A DNA stretch of 64,000 bases, taken from the NCBI RefSeq assembly GCF_011043735.1, contig NZ_JAAKGV010000004.1, positions 124,001 through 188,000 of the forward strand. Reading direction: 5' to 3'. The stretch is from Methylobacterium sp. DB0501 (GTDB lineage: Bacteria > Pseudomonadota > Alphaproteobacteria > Rhizobiales > Beijerinckiaceae). A model generated the notes under the pieces. The model saw only the letters and a program-made list of their open reading frames with translations. It searched no databases and was not told the origin of the DNA. Shown in pieces: positions 42,506-52,739 of the stretch (its first letter is position 1; every line of letters begins with the position of its first letter). Made by a program: the position numbers and the translations under genes.

Positions 42506-45500
42506 ATGACCCTCGTCGTCACCGCCAACGTCGTCGGCCAGGTCCGCGGCGAGCCCGTCCGGCTGCCGAACCGGCGCCGTCGGCTCTCCACGATCGTCGC
42601 CCGGCATCGGCCGGCGGCGGGCCGGCAGTTCATCGTGTCGGTTCACCGGCGCGGCGCCGAGGCCGTCAAGCCGACGGACCGGAGCGTGCGCCTGCGCGCG
42701 CAGTGGAAGAGCACGCTCGTCGGCGCCGACGACGTGGTGCTGATCACGGTGGTGCCGCTCGGCAAGAGCTTCCTGTCGATCGGGCTGGCCATCGCGTCGA
42801 TCGCGCTCATCGCCATCGCACCGTATGCCGCGCCGGCCATCGCGCCGGCGGTTGCGGGCGCACTCGCGATCTCGACCACGACCGCGACCTTCGCCGTCCA
42901 GGCCGGGCTCGTGATCGGCGGCATCGCCCTCGGCTACGCCGCGCAGGCGGCCAAGGGCGCCGGCAAGAGCAACAAGCAGGCCGAGCTCTACAGCCTCTCG
43001 GGCGGCGGCAACGTGCCGAAGCCGGGCTCGCGCCGGCCGCTGCTCTACGGCCGCTGCTGGTCCGCGCCGCCGCTCTCGCAGGGGGACTATTTCCTCTACG
43101 ACGGCGACACGATGGTGCTGACCAAGCGCATGACGCTCGGCATCGGCAAGTTCCGGGTCCATCGGATCCGGGTCGGCGACGCGCTGTTCTGGAGCGAGGA
43201 CGGCGGCTTGCAGGCGCCGTTCAGCAGCACCGCCGCCGGCAATCTCGGGACCGCGGTCGAGATCCTGTACGAGCAGGTCTCGCAGCTCGCGTCGGGCGAC
43301 GTCATCACCTCGAACAGCGTGTCCGGCCAGGAGATGCCGCGGCCGGGCGGAAATCCAGATCGCACGCCGTGGTTTCGGCTCACCCCGCAGGGCGTGACCG
43401 CCGATGCCGCGCTGCTGTCCTGGACCTACCCGGCGATCTTCCGGGTGTCGTCCTCTCAGCGCCAGGTCGGCACGGTCGCCGGGGTCGTGTTCTACGGTCG
43501 GAAGATCGACCCGCGCACCGGCCAAGTGCTCGGCCCGGAATTCGAGATCCAGCGCAGCACCGAGAAGCCGGACACGTTGAGCCCGACCCCGCTGCGCCGC
43601 TCGGCCTATTTCCGCCTGCCCGAGCCCGGCACCACCTACGAGATCTGCGCGCAGAACGCCTACCCGGACCCGGTCGGGTTCGAGCAGCAGAACCGTGCCA
43701 CCTGGGATGGTATGTCCGCCTACCGGGACGATTACCGGATCCGGCCCGAGACCACCGAGATCGTGCTGCGGATCAGGGCCGGGAAGGGCCTGACGGTCAC
43801 GGCCTACTCCGACATCATGGTCGACGCGACTCGCATCGTGCCGGTCTGGAACGGTAGCGCCTGGGTGGAGCAGGCGACGTCGAAGGCCGTGTGGGCGTTC
43901 TGCGACCTCGTCCGGTCCACGTACGGCCTGGCCCAGCCGAACAGCGTGGATGCGGCGAAGGCGCTCTATTACGCCAACCTGCTGGCGGACAACGACACCT
44001 ACGACGGCCCGTTGCCGGAGGTGTCCTCGTTCTGGGAAGCCGCCGGCCAGCTGCTGCTGCCGCTGCGCGCCGACCCGGTGAAGGTGGGCGCGGTGCACTC
44101 GTTCGTCCGTGACGAGAGCCGGGCCGAGCCGCGCCACATCCTCACCCGCCGGCAGATCGTGCGTGATTCCTCCGGCGCCACCTACAAGACGAAGGTGGAG
44201 GGCGGCGACGTCATCGTGGAGTTCGACCGCGATGGCGACCCGAAGCGGCCGGACGAGGTCCGCTTCAGCTACGGCGCGCCGACCCGCACCCCGAAGCGCT
44301 ACAAGGTCGCCGGCATCGTGGACGGCCTCCACGCGCTCAAGCACGCAACGTGGCTTGCCGCCATCGCCGTGTTCCGCGGCGCCGAGCGCAAGATCCAGAC
44401 GGAGTGGGACGGCCGCCTCGTCTACCCGGGCGACCACATCCTGTCCGACCTGTGGTTCCTGCGCGGGAAGCAGGCCTATGGCGTCGCGTCGGCTAACGGG
44501 AACGTCCTCACGCTCGACGTAACCGCCAACGTCCCGGCCGCCTACGGCTACGGCTCCATCCGCACCCGCCAGGGCCGGGAGTGGGGCATCCTGCGCATGC
44601 GCGGCGTCGGCGCCCGGGGGCTCGAGCTGCACCCCGACGACGTCGCGGCGCTCTCGACGCAGACCGGCCTCGGCCTCGCCGACGTGCTCGCCCGCGACAC
44701 GCAGGACCCAACCACGGTGGTGCTCGGCGATCTCGTCGAGCTCCAGGAGACCTATGTCGCCCGCTCGGCGATCCCGAGCGACCCGGACCACGTCCAGATC
44801 GAGATGGTCAAGGACGATGCCCGGGTCTGGCAGCTGCTCGACGAGCAGGTCATCGCGCCGGCGCCGGTGAACGCCGATCCGATGGCCGAGCCGCTGATGC
44901 CGCAGATTTCGGTCCTGCACGCCCGCTGCCAGCGGGTGGAGACCGGCATCGAGGTCGTGTGGGGCGTCTCCGTCACCCTCGGCGCCCGGGCCTACGAGGT
45001 CGAGATCAGCTATGACGGCGGCGCCACCTGGGAGGTGCTGTCGCCGCTCGGTCCCGCCTCAAGCGGCCGCGCCCAGATGCGGCAGACCGATCAGCCCGTG
45101 ACGGTGCGGGCCCGGGCCTATGGCCGGACCGGTCTGCACGGCGACTGGATCACGACGACGTTCACGACCGTGGCGCCGATCGTCCAGGGCGGGCTGATCG
45201 AGGACCTGTCCGTCACGATCGAGAAGCTCTCGGCCGAGACGCAGCAGCAGATCCAGTCCATCGCCGATCTCGGTAGCGGGCTGCTCAACCTCGACACCGC
45301 GACTGGCAACGCGATCCTCGACACCGCCCATGACACGATCCGCGGGGCGATCCAGCAGCTGACCGCCGCCCACGAGCGCCTGGCCGACGCCATGGCGACG
45401 ATGCAGCTCTCGGAATACGAGAAGCGGGACGTGCTGAAGATCGGCAACAGCGCCAACTTCGCCGCGATCGAGCGCACCGAGACCCTGCGCCTGTCCGACA

Positions 45501-46570
45501 AGGAGGCCTTTGCCGAGATCACCACGGCGCTCTCCTCCCGGCTCACCCTGGGCGAGGGCGACATCGTCGGCAACGCCACCGCGATCCAGGGGCTTTCCAC
45601 GAGCGTCGCTGTGGTCGACGGGCGCGTCACCGCGCAGTCGCAGTCGATCGAGGCGCTGCGCAGCCGGATCGACAGCACCGACCTGGGCCTCTCCGGGCAG
45701 GCCACGGCGGTGCAGGGGCTCACCTCCCGGGTCGCCCTGACCGAGAGCGGTATCCAGACCTTGTCCCAGCAGGTGACCAGCCTGCAAAGCACGATCAAGG
45801 GGCAGGGCGGACAGATCCTGGCGAATGCCCAGGCAACCAGCACGCTCGCGACCCGCGCCGACGTTGTCGACGGGCAGCTCTCGACGCAGGCTTCATCCAT
45901 CCAGGCCCTGCGGACCACCCAGGACGGCCATACGGCGACCCTGACCACCTACGGCACGTCGATCAACGGCATCGAGGCGCAATATGGGGTGACGATCGAG
46001 ATTGACGATCAGGTTGGCGGCTTCGTTCTGACTGGCTTCCGCGGCCTGGATGGTTCCGCAAAGTTCTCGTTCAAGCTGGCGGCGGACCTGTTCGTAGATG
46101 GTGGGATTACGAGCCGGATGGTGTCGACGACGTCGCTGATTACAACGACGGCGCAGATTGGAACGCTGACCGTCGACAACATCAACGTCAAAGACGGTGG
46201 TATCTCGTCGGTGGTTTCGGCCCAGTCCAGCGGACAGCAAGCGAGCGTCAGCATCAACGTTCGCACAGCCGGCGCTGTCTCCATCATTGCCAGTCGCACA
46301 GGTGATCTAAGCCAGCGCTTTACACAGGTCGGCACGAATACCGGCGCGCTTAAGATATACCGAGACGGGAACCTGATCGGTGCAATCCCCGCTAATTTCA
46401 CAATGGACTTCGACCCCAGTCCTCAGGTCAACGCATCTTATTTCCGGCTCGGACCTACCGCCTACCCGATCCTCGACGTCCCAGGTGTAGGCGGCCACAC
46501 GTACATGGTCGTCGATGACAACAGTCGCGGGATCGGCGGCGTGTTCATCAGCGTGCAGGAGAGCAAGTGA
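42506..46570 (+). CDS. tail tip / host specificity protein (gpJ-like)
   Basis: A 1354-residue central tip protein. A conserved N-terminal segment is followed by a hydrophobic stretch at about 85-155 (gpI-like) and then the J core (KPGSRRPLLYGRCWSAPPLSQGDYFLYDGDTMVLTKRM). Fibronectin-like and coiled-coil repeats follow (LGLSGQATAVQGLTSRVALTESGIQTL...). The last about 200 codons are less GC-rich, as often seen for receptor-binding tips. It ends four bases into the next gene. Confidence 0.9.
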   Translation: MTLVVTANVVGQVRGEPVRLPNRRRRLSTIVARHRPAAGRQFIVSVHRRGAEAVKPTDRSVRLRAQWKSTLVGADDVVLITVVPLGKSFLSIGLAIASIALIAIAPYAAPAIAPAVAGALAISTTTATFAVQAGLVIGGIALGYAAQAAKGAGKSNKQAELYSLSGGGNVPKPGSRRPLLYGRCWSAPPLSQGDYFLYDGDTMVLTKRMTLGIGKFRVHRIRVGDALFWSEDGGLQAPFSSTAAGNLGTAVEILYEQVSQLASGDVITSNSVSGQEMPRPGGNPDRTPWFRLTPQGVTADAALLSWTYPAIFRVSSSQRQVGTVAGVVFYGRKIDPRTGQVLGPEFEIQRSTEKPDTLSPTPLRRSAYFRLPEPGTTYEICAQNAYPDPVGFEQQNRATWDGMSAYRDDYRIRPETTEIVLRIRAGKGLTVTAYSDIMVDATRIVPVWNGSAWVEQATSKAVWAFCDLVRSTYGLAQPNSVDAAKALYYANLLADNDTYDGPLPEVSSFWEAAGQLLLPLRADPVKVGAVHSFVRDESRAEPRHILTRRQIVRDSSGATYKTKVEGGDVIVEFDRDGDPKRPDEVRFSYGAPTRTPKRYKVAGIVDGLHALKHATWLAAIAVFRGAERKIQTEWDGRLVYPGDHILSDLWFLRGKQAYGVASANGNVLTLDVTANVPAAYGYGSIRTRQGREWGILRMRGVGARGLELHPDDVAALSTQTGLGLADVLARDTQDPTTVVLGDLVELQETYVARSAIPSDPDHVQIEMVKDDARVWQLLDEQVIAPAPVNADPMAEPLMPQISVLHARCQRVETGIEVVWGVSVTLGARAYEVEISYDGGATWEVLSPLGPASSGRAQMRQTDQPVTVRARAYGRTGLHGDWITTTFTTVAPIVQGGLIEDLSVTIEKLSAETQQQIQSIADLGSGLLNLDTATGNAILDTAHDTIRGAIQQLTAAHERLADAMATMQLSEYEKRDVLKIGNSANFAAIERTETLRLSDKEAFAEITTALSSRLTLGEGDIVGNATAIQGLSTSVAVVDGRVTAQSQSIEALRSRIDSTDLGLSGQATAVQGLTSRVALTESGIQTLSQQVTSLQSTIKGQGGQILANAQATSTLATRADVVDGQLSTQASSIQALRTTQDGHTATLTTYGTSINGIEAQYGVTIEIDDQVGGFVLTGFRGLDGSAKFSFKLAADLFVDGGITSRMVSTTSLITTTAQIGTLTVDNINVKDGGISSVVSAQSSGQQASVSINVRTAGAVSIIASRTGDLSQRFTQVGTNTGALKIYRDGNLIGAIPANFTMDFDPSPQVNASYFRLGPTAYPILDVPGVGGHTYMVVDDNSRGIGGVFISVQESK

Positions 46571-47448
46571 GCATCCCGTTCCTGCCTCTGCCGATGCCCT
46601 TCGTGCGCTACGATGCCGATGGCCGGATCACCGAGTGGGGTCGCATGGAGGCGACCTACATCGCCGCCGAGGGCTACGAGCGCGGCGGCATCGTCCCCGG
46701 CGAGGGGCGCCCGGACACCCATTACGTCGACCTGTCCGGACCCGCACCGCTTCTGCGGGTCCGCCGCAACCTGGTGGTCGAACTCGATACACGGACGCCG
46801 GTCCCGGGCGCGCCGGCCCGCGTCGCGCTGCCGGCGGACACGGTCATCACCGTGACGGGACCGGTCACCGGGATTGCGACCGCCGGTGGTGCGGTCGATC
46901 TGGTGATGAGGGTGCCCGGCACCTACACGGTGACCATGGAGGCATGGCCGCGGCGCCCCGCGGTCGAGACCCTGACGGTCCCGGAAACCGCCGGGCCGGT
47001 GCCGGAAGCGCCCGCCGGCGCCGTGGTGATCGGGCCGGACCTCGATGCCGTGCGAGCCCGGGCTAAAGAGATCGCCACCCTCCACTACGCCAACCTCGCC
47101 CTGACGTCCCGGCCTGCCGGTTTGCAGCCGGCCGACCTACTCAAGGCGCAGGAAGCCGAGAAGGTGCTCGCGGGCGAGAACAGCGAGTGGATCGCCGAGG
47201 AGGCCGCCGAGCGCGGCACCACGGCACGTGACTTGGCCGAGGCCATCGTCGCCGAGAGCACCAAGACCATCACCCGCGAGCGGGAGCGAACCCGGGTCAC
47301 CGGCGCCATCGCCCGCGCCGCCACCGAGAGCGAGGTCGTCGCCGCGCTGCGGGGGGCCGGCCTCGAATTCTTCCTTCCCCCCGGGGCAGTAAGTCCCGCC
47401 TCCCAGGAGCCGTCATGGCCAAGAGCACCAAGACCCCCGTCACCCTGA
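46567..47448 (+). CDS. tail-associated hypothetical protein
   Basis: A 293-residue protein coupled to gpJ by a four-base overlap. The N-terminus (PFVRYDADGRITEWGRMEATYIAAEGYE) resembles tail-fibre-associated proteins. An Ig-like middle part (GTYTVTMEAWPRRPAVETL) and a helical, charged C-terminus follow. Probably a fibre chaperone or minor tip part; no firm family. Confidence 0.6.
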   Translation: MSIPFLPLPMPFVRYDADGRITEWGRMEATYIAAEGYERGGIVPGEGRPDTHYVDLSGPAPLLRVRRNLVVELDTRTPVPGAPARVALPADTVITVTGPVTGIATAGGAVDLVMRVPGTYTVTMEAWPRRPAVETLTVPETAGPVPEAPAGAVVIGPDLDAVRARAKEIATLHYANLALTSRPAGLQPADLLKAQEAEKVLAGENSEWIAEEAAERGTTARDLAEAIVAESTKTITRERERTRVTGAIARAATESEVVAALRGAGLEFFLPPGAVSPASQEPSWPRAPRPPSP

Positions 47449-47618
47449 TCCAGAACGCGGCCGGCGCGGTGGTCGCCGTCCGCATCGGCGGCAGCGATCC
47501 GATCGCAGTGCAGCATGCCGGGCCCGTCGTCGGCATCGGGGTGATGAACCTCGCGCTCACCGTCGCCGACGTCGACATCAGCTATGAGGCCGCGCCCACC
47601 GAGGACGCGAAGGCTTGA
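47415..47618 (+). CDS. small tail-region protein
   Basis: A 67-residue protein, MAKSTKTPVTLIQNAAGAVVAVRIGGSDP..., beta-rich. It overlaps the previous gene by 34 bases and has caggag before the ATG. No family recognised; may cap or decorate the tail tip. Confidence 0.55.
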   Translation: MAKSTKTPVTLIQNAAGAVVAVRIGGSDPIAVQHAGPVVGIGVMNLALTVADVDISYEAAPTEDAKA

Positions 47619-47625
47619 TCCCCGC

Positions 47626-47645
47626 GCCGGGCGCCAAAGCCCGGC
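47626..47645 (+). terminator. hairpin between tail tip and spike genes
   Basis: Seven-base arms (gccgggc / gcccggc) around a six-base loop, eight bases after the small gene stop. No T-run follows, so this may only slow transcription or protect mRNA ends. Confidence 0.35.
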
Positions 47646-47688
47646 CTGAGACCGTCGAGACCCACGTCTCCGGAGAGTGACCACCGAC

Positions 47689-50094
47689 ATGGCCGACCCC
47701 ATTCCCTCCGTCGCAGTCGCGACGGGGTCTCTCGTCGTGACTGGCTCTGCCACGAACTTTATCGCGGCGGAGAACGACCTGTTCTGCGCCCGCGGTCAGA
47801 CCGTCCCGATCGCGAGCCGGCAGAGCCCGACGCAGATCACTCTCAAGCAGCCGTGGCCGGCGGCCTCCCTCTCCGGGGAACAAGCGTTCAACGTCCTATC
47901 GCTGGGCGAGTATTGGCGCTCGGCGATCAGCATCAACAAGCGGTTCGCGGATCTGCTGTCGAAATGGGAGGTGGTCAGTCCGTTCAAATTCGACGCCGCC
48001 GGTACGCTCGCCGAGCGCGACGGCTACAACAACCAGCCGCGCGGTTTCGTCTACGTCGCCACGGACCAGATCCCGGTCCGGATGTACATCAAGCTGGCGA
48101 ACGCGAATTCGGCTTCGGACTGGTCCTTCCCGATCTACATCGGCTCCGGCGGGCAGGTGGAATTCCAGCAGGCGCTCGACCAGGAGCGAACCCAGCGGAT
48201 CCAGGCCGACGCGGCGCTGGGCAAGCGCATCGACGACATCACGGCCGGGACCGACCCGAACGTCCGCCCCGACCTGAATGCCGAGATCGCCCGATCCACG
48301 GCAAAGGACAGCCAGCACGACAGCCAGATCGGAAGCCTGCGCACCGATCTCACGGCCGAGGCGGGCTCTCGCGTGGCGGGTGATGCCACACTCAGCCAGC
48401 GGATCGATACCGAGGCCGGTCTCCGAGCAAATGGCGACACGCAGGTCGGACAGCGGATCGACGCTGAAACTGCGGCACGGGTGGCGGCGGACACTGCGCT
48501 CGGTGTCAGGATCGATGCCGAGGCGACAACGAGAGACGTGTTCGATCAGTCGGTGGCGCCGGTTCTGCCGCTGCTTGCGAGCGCCAAGTTTTTGGCACCC
48601 GTGGAGTACGGTCGCTCCGGATACATCTCGGCCTCTGCCGATACCAAGAAGCGCATCTTCTACGGGCTGAAGAAGGACTACTCCTTCGAGTTCAACGTCC
48701 CCGTATCGGTGCCGGGGATGCGAGCACTGCGGCCATCCGAATTGGCTCGCTCGAAGTATGCCGCAGCCCTCGTGGTCCGCAACTACAGGCTGGTTCACGG
48801 CCTGACGAAGGGCATGGAGTGGGAGTTCGGCGTCCCGCTGATCGTGCCGGGCGCGCGGTCGCTGCCGCCCGTCGAATATCGGCGCTCTGGCTACCTGAGT
48901 GCCAAGGTCGATCGCAACAGGCGCATACTTCAAGGCGTGCCCTCGAAGCCGGCGCCGGCCATCATCGTCCCCGCGGATCAGCGGTACGTGATCTATGCCG
49001 CCCCCGATCCGGGTAACGGCGGGCGCCCGAGCATCTTCTCGGAGGAGAGGGCGACGGGTCGGCGGCTCCGCCTCTCGACGCCCGGGGCCAACGAGATGTT
49101 CCCCTCCTGGACCTCGGACGGGATGGTGACGTGGGTCTCGGATCGGACCCGGGGGCTGACCGGTGGTGGGGCCGATGCGATCGGAGGTGCCTATTTCTCG
49201 CCACCCGACCGGGCCGACGAGCATTCGGTGCTACCGCTGCAAGCCATCGTGCGGTGGGGCGACAGCCTCACGGAACAGGCCAACAACTGGCTGGCGCTGG
49301 CCTTGCGCGCCATCGGCTGCAACTTTCCGGTCTACAACCTGGGCAAGTCCGGGCGAACCACAACGGGGATCGCGGCCCGGCAGGGCGCGCTCGTCTTCAG
49401 CTATCGACCCGTGGGAGGCACCATCCCGGCCAGTGGATCGGTGCAGCTCACGCCTTCCGTCGCCGGCCCGTGCTCGGCCTACGCCAACGGGGCGGCCGAC
49501 CAGACGGGGTGCCGGCTGGCGGGCGTGCCCGGGACGATGAGCTGGAATGGCACGACGGCGACCTTCACCCGGTCTGCCGCTGGCTCGGCGGTGGCGGTGC
49601 CCGACGCGGTGCCCATGGTAGTCGATCCGATCACGTCCGACACCGGCGTGCTGGTCCCCTACCACGCGGACTGCATCGCCATCATCGGCGGCGGCACGAA
49701 CGACATGAGCCAGCACGTGGCTGCCTTCACCAATATGCGGGCCATCTGCCGCAACCTCAAGTCGCGCTCGCGGCGCTTCATGGTGATGCCGATGTTCGGC
49801 TCGTCGAATGAGATTAAAGGCTCAAGCGGTTACATCGCAGTCGCTGAGTACAATGCCATGCTCAAGGCCGAGTTTCCGGATCAATATATTCAGAATAATA
49901 ACCAGGACCTCAGGCAACTGCTCGTCTCGAAGAACCGATCCGACGAGGTTTCTTTCACGGCTAACGATGTGATCGGTCCCTACTTGCGACAGCCAAACGA
50001 CCCCATACACATCACGCGCGACTTGGCAGGCTGCGGGCAAGACATCATCGCCCAAGCCATGGTGACGTTCATGCAGAACAAGGGATGGATCTGA
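47689..50094 (+). CDS. tail spike/fibre with SGNH (GDSL) hydrolase domain
   Basis: An 801-residue protein. The N-terminal virion-binding part (to about 150) is followed by a heptad-rich trimeric region (RIDAETAARVAADTALGVRIDAEA). Then come 2.5 copies of a 45-residue repeat starting at residues 306, 351 and 396, and finally an SGNH hydrolase. Hydrolase blocks are RWGDSLTE (D525, S526), NLGKSGRTT, IGGGTNDMS (N671) and DPIHIT (D771, H774). It probably deacetylates or de-esterifies a surface polysaccharide receptor. A GTG at 47677 is an alternative start. Confidence 0.87.
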   Translation: MADPIPSVAVATGSLVVTGSATNFIAAENDLFCARGQTVPIASRQSPTQITLKQPWPAASLSGEQAFNVLSLGEYWRSAISINKRFADLLSKWEVVSPFKFDAAGTLAERDGYNNQPRGFVYVATDQIPVRMYIKLANANSASDWSFPIYIGSGGQVEFQQALDQERTQRIQADAALGKRIDDITAGTDPNVRPDLNAEIARSTAKDSQHDSQIGSLRTDLTAEAGSRVAGDATLSQRIDTEAGLRANGDTQVGQRIDAETAARVAADTALGVRIDAEATTRDVFDQSVAPVLPLLASAKFLAPVEYGRSGYISASADTKKRIFYGLKKDYSFEFNVPVSVPGMRALRPSELARSKYAAALVVRNYRLVHGLTKGMEWEFGVPLIVPGARSLPPVEYRRSGYLSAKVDRNRRILQGVPSKPAPAIIVPADQRYVIYAAPDPGNGGRPSIFSEERATGRRLRLSTPGANEMFPSWTSDGMVTWVSDRTRGLTGGGADAIGGAYFSPPDRADEHSVLPLQAIVRWGDSLTEQANNWLALALRAIGCNFPVYNLGKSGRTTTGIAARQGALVFSYRPVGGTIPASGSVQLTPSVAGPCSAYANGAADQTGCRLAGVPGTMSWNGTTATFTRSAAGSAVAVPDAVPMVVDPITSDTGVLVPYHADCIAIIGGGTNDMSQHVAAFTNMRAICRNLKSRSRRFMVMPMFGSSNEIKGSSGYIAVAEYNAMLKAEFPDQYIQNNNQDLRQLLVSKNRSDEVSFTANDVIGPYLRQPNDPIHITRDLAGCGQDIIAQAMVTFMQNKGWI

Positions 50095-50095
50095 G

Positions 50096-50923
50096 ATGCC
50101 CGGTCCTTACGAAATGCTCGATGCTGACGGCGACGCCTACGCGGCATCCATGCCCGTACTCTACCGGGATGGCACGATGTCGGCTAAGACCGTGGCCTTC
50201 TTCGATTTTACGGACCCCTACGGTAAACCGCCAACGATACCTCCCCTCAACGGGGCTTTGTGCAAGAACTTCGTGGATGGCGGTTCTCCGGCTATCATTC
50301 GAGATGCCCCGGCAGACCCGGACAATGGCCCTGGTATCCGTTTCTACGGGAACTATCTGGCTCGATATATCGAGTTTCCGGCGAAGTTCTTCCCCTTCGG
50401 ACTGGCCCGACCGCTCTATACATTCTGGACACGCCAGAGCGGCATACAGGGCGCGGACTACAACAACCGCATCGTTGATATTACCGTCGGCGGCGTCAGT
50501 CAGTTCTTCCTGGCGCCACACGGCAGCTCGGCCAGCCCGACATATCCTGTGCGGATGGAAGTGTGTTTCGGCGGGGTGGACATAGACTTGGGCTTCACGA
50601 ACCTGCACGCTCGGTTGTTTGATCAGCAGGTGCACCAGCACGCTTACGAGCTGGTCACCTCTCCCGACGGCACTCAACAGAAGCTCGTCGTGTATCTCGA
50701 CGGAGCGCCCTTCTACGAGACGGGATACGTGAACACCAAGGCTTTTGCAGCCCCGGGGGCTAACGCCCTCGCGCAGATGGGCGCCAAGGGCTTCGTGAGC
50801 ACCGTCTATGGCCGGGGCTTCGCTGCGCGCCTGGACGACATCGGCTCAGCTCCTGGCGCCGCCCTGGCGCTCGTTGCCGCCGACTATGCGGCCAACGCCG
50901 CCAACATGGCGAGGCTCCCGTGA
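50096..50923 (+). CDS. probable receptor-binding fibre protein
   Basis: A 275-residue beta-rich protein, AKTVAFFDFTDPYGKPPTIPPLNGALCKN...YELVTSPDGTQQKLVVYLDGAPFYETGYVN. The pattern is that of a LamG/ConA-like lectin sandwich. It follows the spike directly and is less GC-rich than the head genes. Function inferred. Confidence 0.6.
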   Translation: MPGPYEMLDADGDAYAASMPVLYRDGTMSAKTVAFFDFTDPYGKPPTIPPLNGALCKNFVDGGSPAIIRDAPADPDNGPGIRFYGNYLARYIEFPAKFFPFGLARPLYTFWTRQSGIQGADYNNRIVDITVGGVSQFFLAPHGSSASPTYPVRMEVCFGGVDIDLGFTNLHARLFDQQVHQHAYELVTSPDGTQQKLVVYLDGAPFYETGYVNTKAFAAPGANALAQMGAKGFVSTVYGRGFAARLDDIGSAPGAALALVAADYAANAANMARLP

Positions 50924-52053
50924 TCGGCGGCAATGGACTTCCTCTCAACACAGCGGCGCTGATCGGTAGCGCCGCCGCCACCGGCAAAGCGGTTCTCGCC
51001 GCCGCAACTCCGGCGGCGGCGGCCACTGCCATAGGGCTCGGCACGGCGGATAACGTCGCGCACCAGAACATCCGGGCCAACGGCTTCCTCGAATTCCCCT
51101 ACGGAGGAAGCATCCGGGTCAATGCTTTCGCCGGCCCGATCTCCGAGGGTGGCGACGGGACCTGGGCCAACGGGACATCCTTCTTTGCCAAGACCGGCTT
51201 CGCCAACGGCCAGGATACGGCTTGGCTCTACGTGCCCGGCGGGATGCGAGCCACCCCGCTCATCACGATGCAAGCCGGTTCCGGGCGGGTCGGGATCGGT
51301 AATCTTACCCCTGGCGCAACACTCGACGTCGTGAGTAGTCAAAACAACTCTTGGAGCATTCTTACCCAATCTGCGCCGAATGGGGCCAACGCATCGGGTT
51401 TCTATACGCAGTCCGACCTAAGCGTACAGATGGCGCTGCGCTCCGGAGATGGAAGCAAACTTAGCGTCATCACATCCTCCGGCCTCTCGTACCTTATGGG
51501 CGGCAATGTCGGCATCGGCACTAACGCTCCACAGGTCAGGCTGGACGTAGCGGGTGATTTTAAGTGCTCGGGCGTTGGCACCATTGGAGGGGCTAGTCGA
51601 TCGGGCGAGTTTACCCTGGACGGCATCTCGGGTCTCCCGAAAATTTACAGGGCCTCCACGAACGGCTCCCCGCGTTGGGCGTGGGGGTCCGGGAATGGTG
51701 CCGATAGCGGCGAGGCAGACGGAAGCGATTTCTTCCTTAACAGCTACGGCAACGATGGAAGCTATAGAGCAACACCTTTTCGAATTCTCAGGTCAACCGG
51801 TGCCATTACTATAACTAACGGGCTGACGATCAGCGGAACGACAACCCTCAACAATGGCCTAGTGGTGGCAGGAAAGATCCGCGCGGGATCTTACACGGTA
51901 AGCACCGTTCCCGCTGGTGTGGTGGGAGAGCTGATCTATGTTTCAAATGCTCGAAAAGTCGGCGAGTCGGCGGGGGCTGGAACGGGCGTAATTTCGTACT
52001 ACTCCAACGGAAACTGGCGGCGGCTGTCGGATGACAGTGCTATCGCAGCGTGA
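50920..52053 (+). CDS. tail fibre protein
   Basis: A 377-residue fibre with Gly/Asn/Ser-rich beta repeats (GSGRVGIGNLTPGATLDVVSS, GGNVGIGTNAPQVRLDVAG). These NVGIGT-type motifs are typical of phage fibre stalks. Starts four bases inside the previous gene. The C-terminal end (GVISYYSNGNWRRLSDD) resembles fibre tips. Confidence 0.78.
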   Translation: MIGGNGLPLNTAALIGSAAATGKAVLAAATPAAAATAIGLGTADNVAHQNIRANGFLEFPYGGSIRVNAFAGPISEGGDGTWANGTSFFAKTGFANGQDTAWLYVPGGMRATPLITMQAGSGRVGIGNLTPGATLDVVSSQNNSWSILTQSAPNGANASGFYTQSDLSVQMALRSGDGSKLSVITSSGLSYLMGGNVGIGTNAPQVRLDVAGDFKCSGVGTIGGASRSGEFTLDGISGLPKIYRASTNGSPRWAWGSGNGADSGEADGSDFFLNSYGNDGSYRATPFRILRSTGAITITNGLTISGTTTLNNGLVVAGKIRAGSYTVSTVPAGVVGELIYVSNARKVGESAGAGTGVISYYSNGNWRRLSDDSAIAA

Positions 52054-52060
52054 GGACCCC

Positions 52061-52675
52061 ATGAGCGAACCTTTTCTCTACGAGTTCCTGTATCGCGGCC
52101 GGCCGGCGGGCTCGGCCGAGGCGCCGGCCTGGCACGTGGTGCTGGGCCAGCACGTGACGCCGCCGGGGGCGAGCGCGGCGCAGTTCGTGGCGAGCGCGGC
52201 GCTGACCCCGGCGCAGGCGGAAGCCGCGGGGTTCCCGCTCGCGGCGGTGCTGGCGGGGATCGACGCGGCGGCGCTGGCGGGGCGGGACGCGGCCGTGGCG
52301 GAGGCCGAGGCCGCCCGAGAGGAGCGGGACGCGGCGGTGGCGGAACGCGACGACCTGGCGGCGCAGCTCGCCGCGCGCGCGCCGGCCGCAGGCCTGCCGG
52401 CGGTGTCGGACCGGCAGTTTTTCCAGGCGCTGGCGGAAGGCGGCGCGATCGACCCGGGCGAGGCGCTGGCGGCGGTGATGACGGGCACGCTGCCGGCGCG
52501 GATCGAGGTGGCGGTGGCGGCCCTTCCGTCGGCCGAGCAGTTTGCCGCCCGGATGCTGCTGTCGGGCGCCACGGCGTTCGAGCGCGGCCACCCGATGGTG
52601 GCGCAGCTCGGCGCGGCGCTCGGCTACGACGATAAGGCGCTGGACGCGCTGTGGGCCGCCGCCGCGGCGCTCTGA
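52061..52675 (+). CDS. hypothetical tail-region protein
   Basis: A 204-residue, Ala-rich protein. It starts with a beta-like domain (SEPFLYEFLYRGRPAGSAEAPAWHVVLGQHV), then a long coiled coil of Ala/Glu/Arg (AAVAEAEAAREERDAAVAERDDLAAQL), then a helical end. aggac precedes the ATG. May be a fibre chaperone; unknown. Confidence 0.6.
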   Translation: MSEPFLYEFLYRGRPAGSAEAPAWHVVLGQHVTPPGASAAQFVASAALTPAQAEAAGFPLAAVLAGIDAAALAGRDAAVAEAEAAREERDAAVAERDDLAAQLAARAPAAGLPAVSDRQFFQALAEGGAIDPGEALAAVMTGTLPARIEVAVAALPSAEQFAARMLLSGATAFERGHPMVAQLGAALGYDDKALDALWAAAAAL

Positions 52676-52739
52676 CTTCGACCCGACCGCTGCGCCACCC
52701 GGCCCGGTCCGCGACACCCCTTATAATTCGGAGATCCTG

